From the NCBI GenBank assembly GCA_037783415.1, contig JAZGTN010000119.1, positions 1,744,001 through 1,808,000 of the forward strand: a stretch of DNA of 64,000 nucleotides, read 5' to 3'. The stretch's first letter is position 1. Each line of letters begins with the position of its first letter. Shown piece by piece: positions 63,430-64,000 of this stretch. A model generated the notes under the pieces. It worked only from the letters and a program-made list of their open reading frames with translations, was not told the origin of the DNA and did no database searches. Made by a program: the position numbers and the translations under genes. The DNA is from Leptasterias polaris (lineage: Eukaryota > Echinodermata > Asteroidea > Forcipulatida > Asteriidae).

Positions 63430-64000
63430 AATTTCATAATTTAAAGGTGACACACTTGCTAAAATGAGAAAATCTTTAATTAGTTGGGCTGAGCTAAAAT
63501 AGTGGCTTGAAAATATTTTTCCGCCTAGGAGTTATGGCTAGGGATGTACTAAACAGATCTATGAAGAAAAATATTAAAATTTCATAAATTAAAGGTGACA
63601 CAAATTTCGTCAAAGTTAGGTATGTTTTACATACTTTGTACATTGTGTGGCTCTACACGCGCTAATTTAGGACAATGTTTAATTAGTTGGGCTGAGCTCA
63701 TTAGTAACCTGAGAATATTTTTCCGCCTAGGAGTTATGGCTAGGGATGTACTAAACAGATCTATGAAGAAAAATATTAAAATTTCATAACTTAAAGGTGA
63801 CACAAATTTCGTCAAAGTTAGGTATGTTTTACATACTTTGTACATTGTGTGGCTATACACGCGCTAATTTAGGACAATGTTTAATTAGTTGGGCTGAGCT
63901 CATTAGTATCCTGAGAATATTTTTCCGCCTAGGAGTTATGGCTAGGAATATAATAAACAGATCTATGAAGAAAAATATTAAAATTTCATAAATTAAAGGT
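63430..64000 (-). repeat. Same satellite in inverted orientation, running off the right edge
   Basis: Nearly three units are the reverse complement of the 15.7-45.7 kb satellite, with a 202-bp spacing between copies. The innermost unit (63430-63600) is the most diverged. The visible units carry the edge-type variants GACGAAATTTGTGTC and TTCTTCATAG, which are also found at the outer left edge of the large array. Confidence 0.95.

Overview
This is a eukaryotic nuclear window from a marine invertebrate deuterostome, most likely an echinoderm and perhaps a sea star. Three things support this: two intron-rich animal genes whose conceptual proteins align along their length with vertebrate LRRC56 and HSPBP1 as I remember those families; tRNA-headed SINEs and MITEs of types common in marine invertebrates; and long satellite arrays. 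The species cannot be fixed from the sequence alone.

Region 1 (1-15.7 kb) is ordinary gene-bearing DNA. LRRC56, a ciliary dynein-arm assembly factor, lies on the minus strand. Ten complete coding exons and part of an eleventh are visible, and the gene runs off the left edge. HSPBP1, an Hsp70 nucleotide-exchange factor, lies on the plus strand with six coding exons and is complete (338 aa). The two start codons are head to head, 2.6 kb apart. Introns and flanks hold tRNA-derived SINEs, TIR elements (one Mutator-like nested inside a SINE, one with TTAA ends) and short tandem repeats.

Region 2 (15.7-45.7 kb) is a 30-kb satellite of about 145 units in three length classes (199, 202 and 210 bp), arranged in higher-order blocks of roughly 3.7-4.5 kb. 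The many ORFs on both strands here come from the repeat and are not genes.

Region 3 (45.7-62.6 kb) is a GC-rich segment resembling an rDNA intergenic spacer, split by a 13.96-kb insertion with CACTC terminal inverted repeats (47,690-61,645). The insertion carries a 93-bp tandem array, a frameshifted C-terminal coding exon, a non-LTR retrotransposon fragment, a MITE and an 8-kb minisatellite with 12-bp and about 26-bp units whose strand polarity flips near 53.9 kb.

Region 4 (62.6-64 kb) is 0.85 kb of AT-rich DNA, then the same about 200-bp satellite in the opposite orientation, running off the right edge. Satellite therefore flanks the 18-kb core in inverted orientation, a layout like a very large foldback element or an inversion inside a satellite block.
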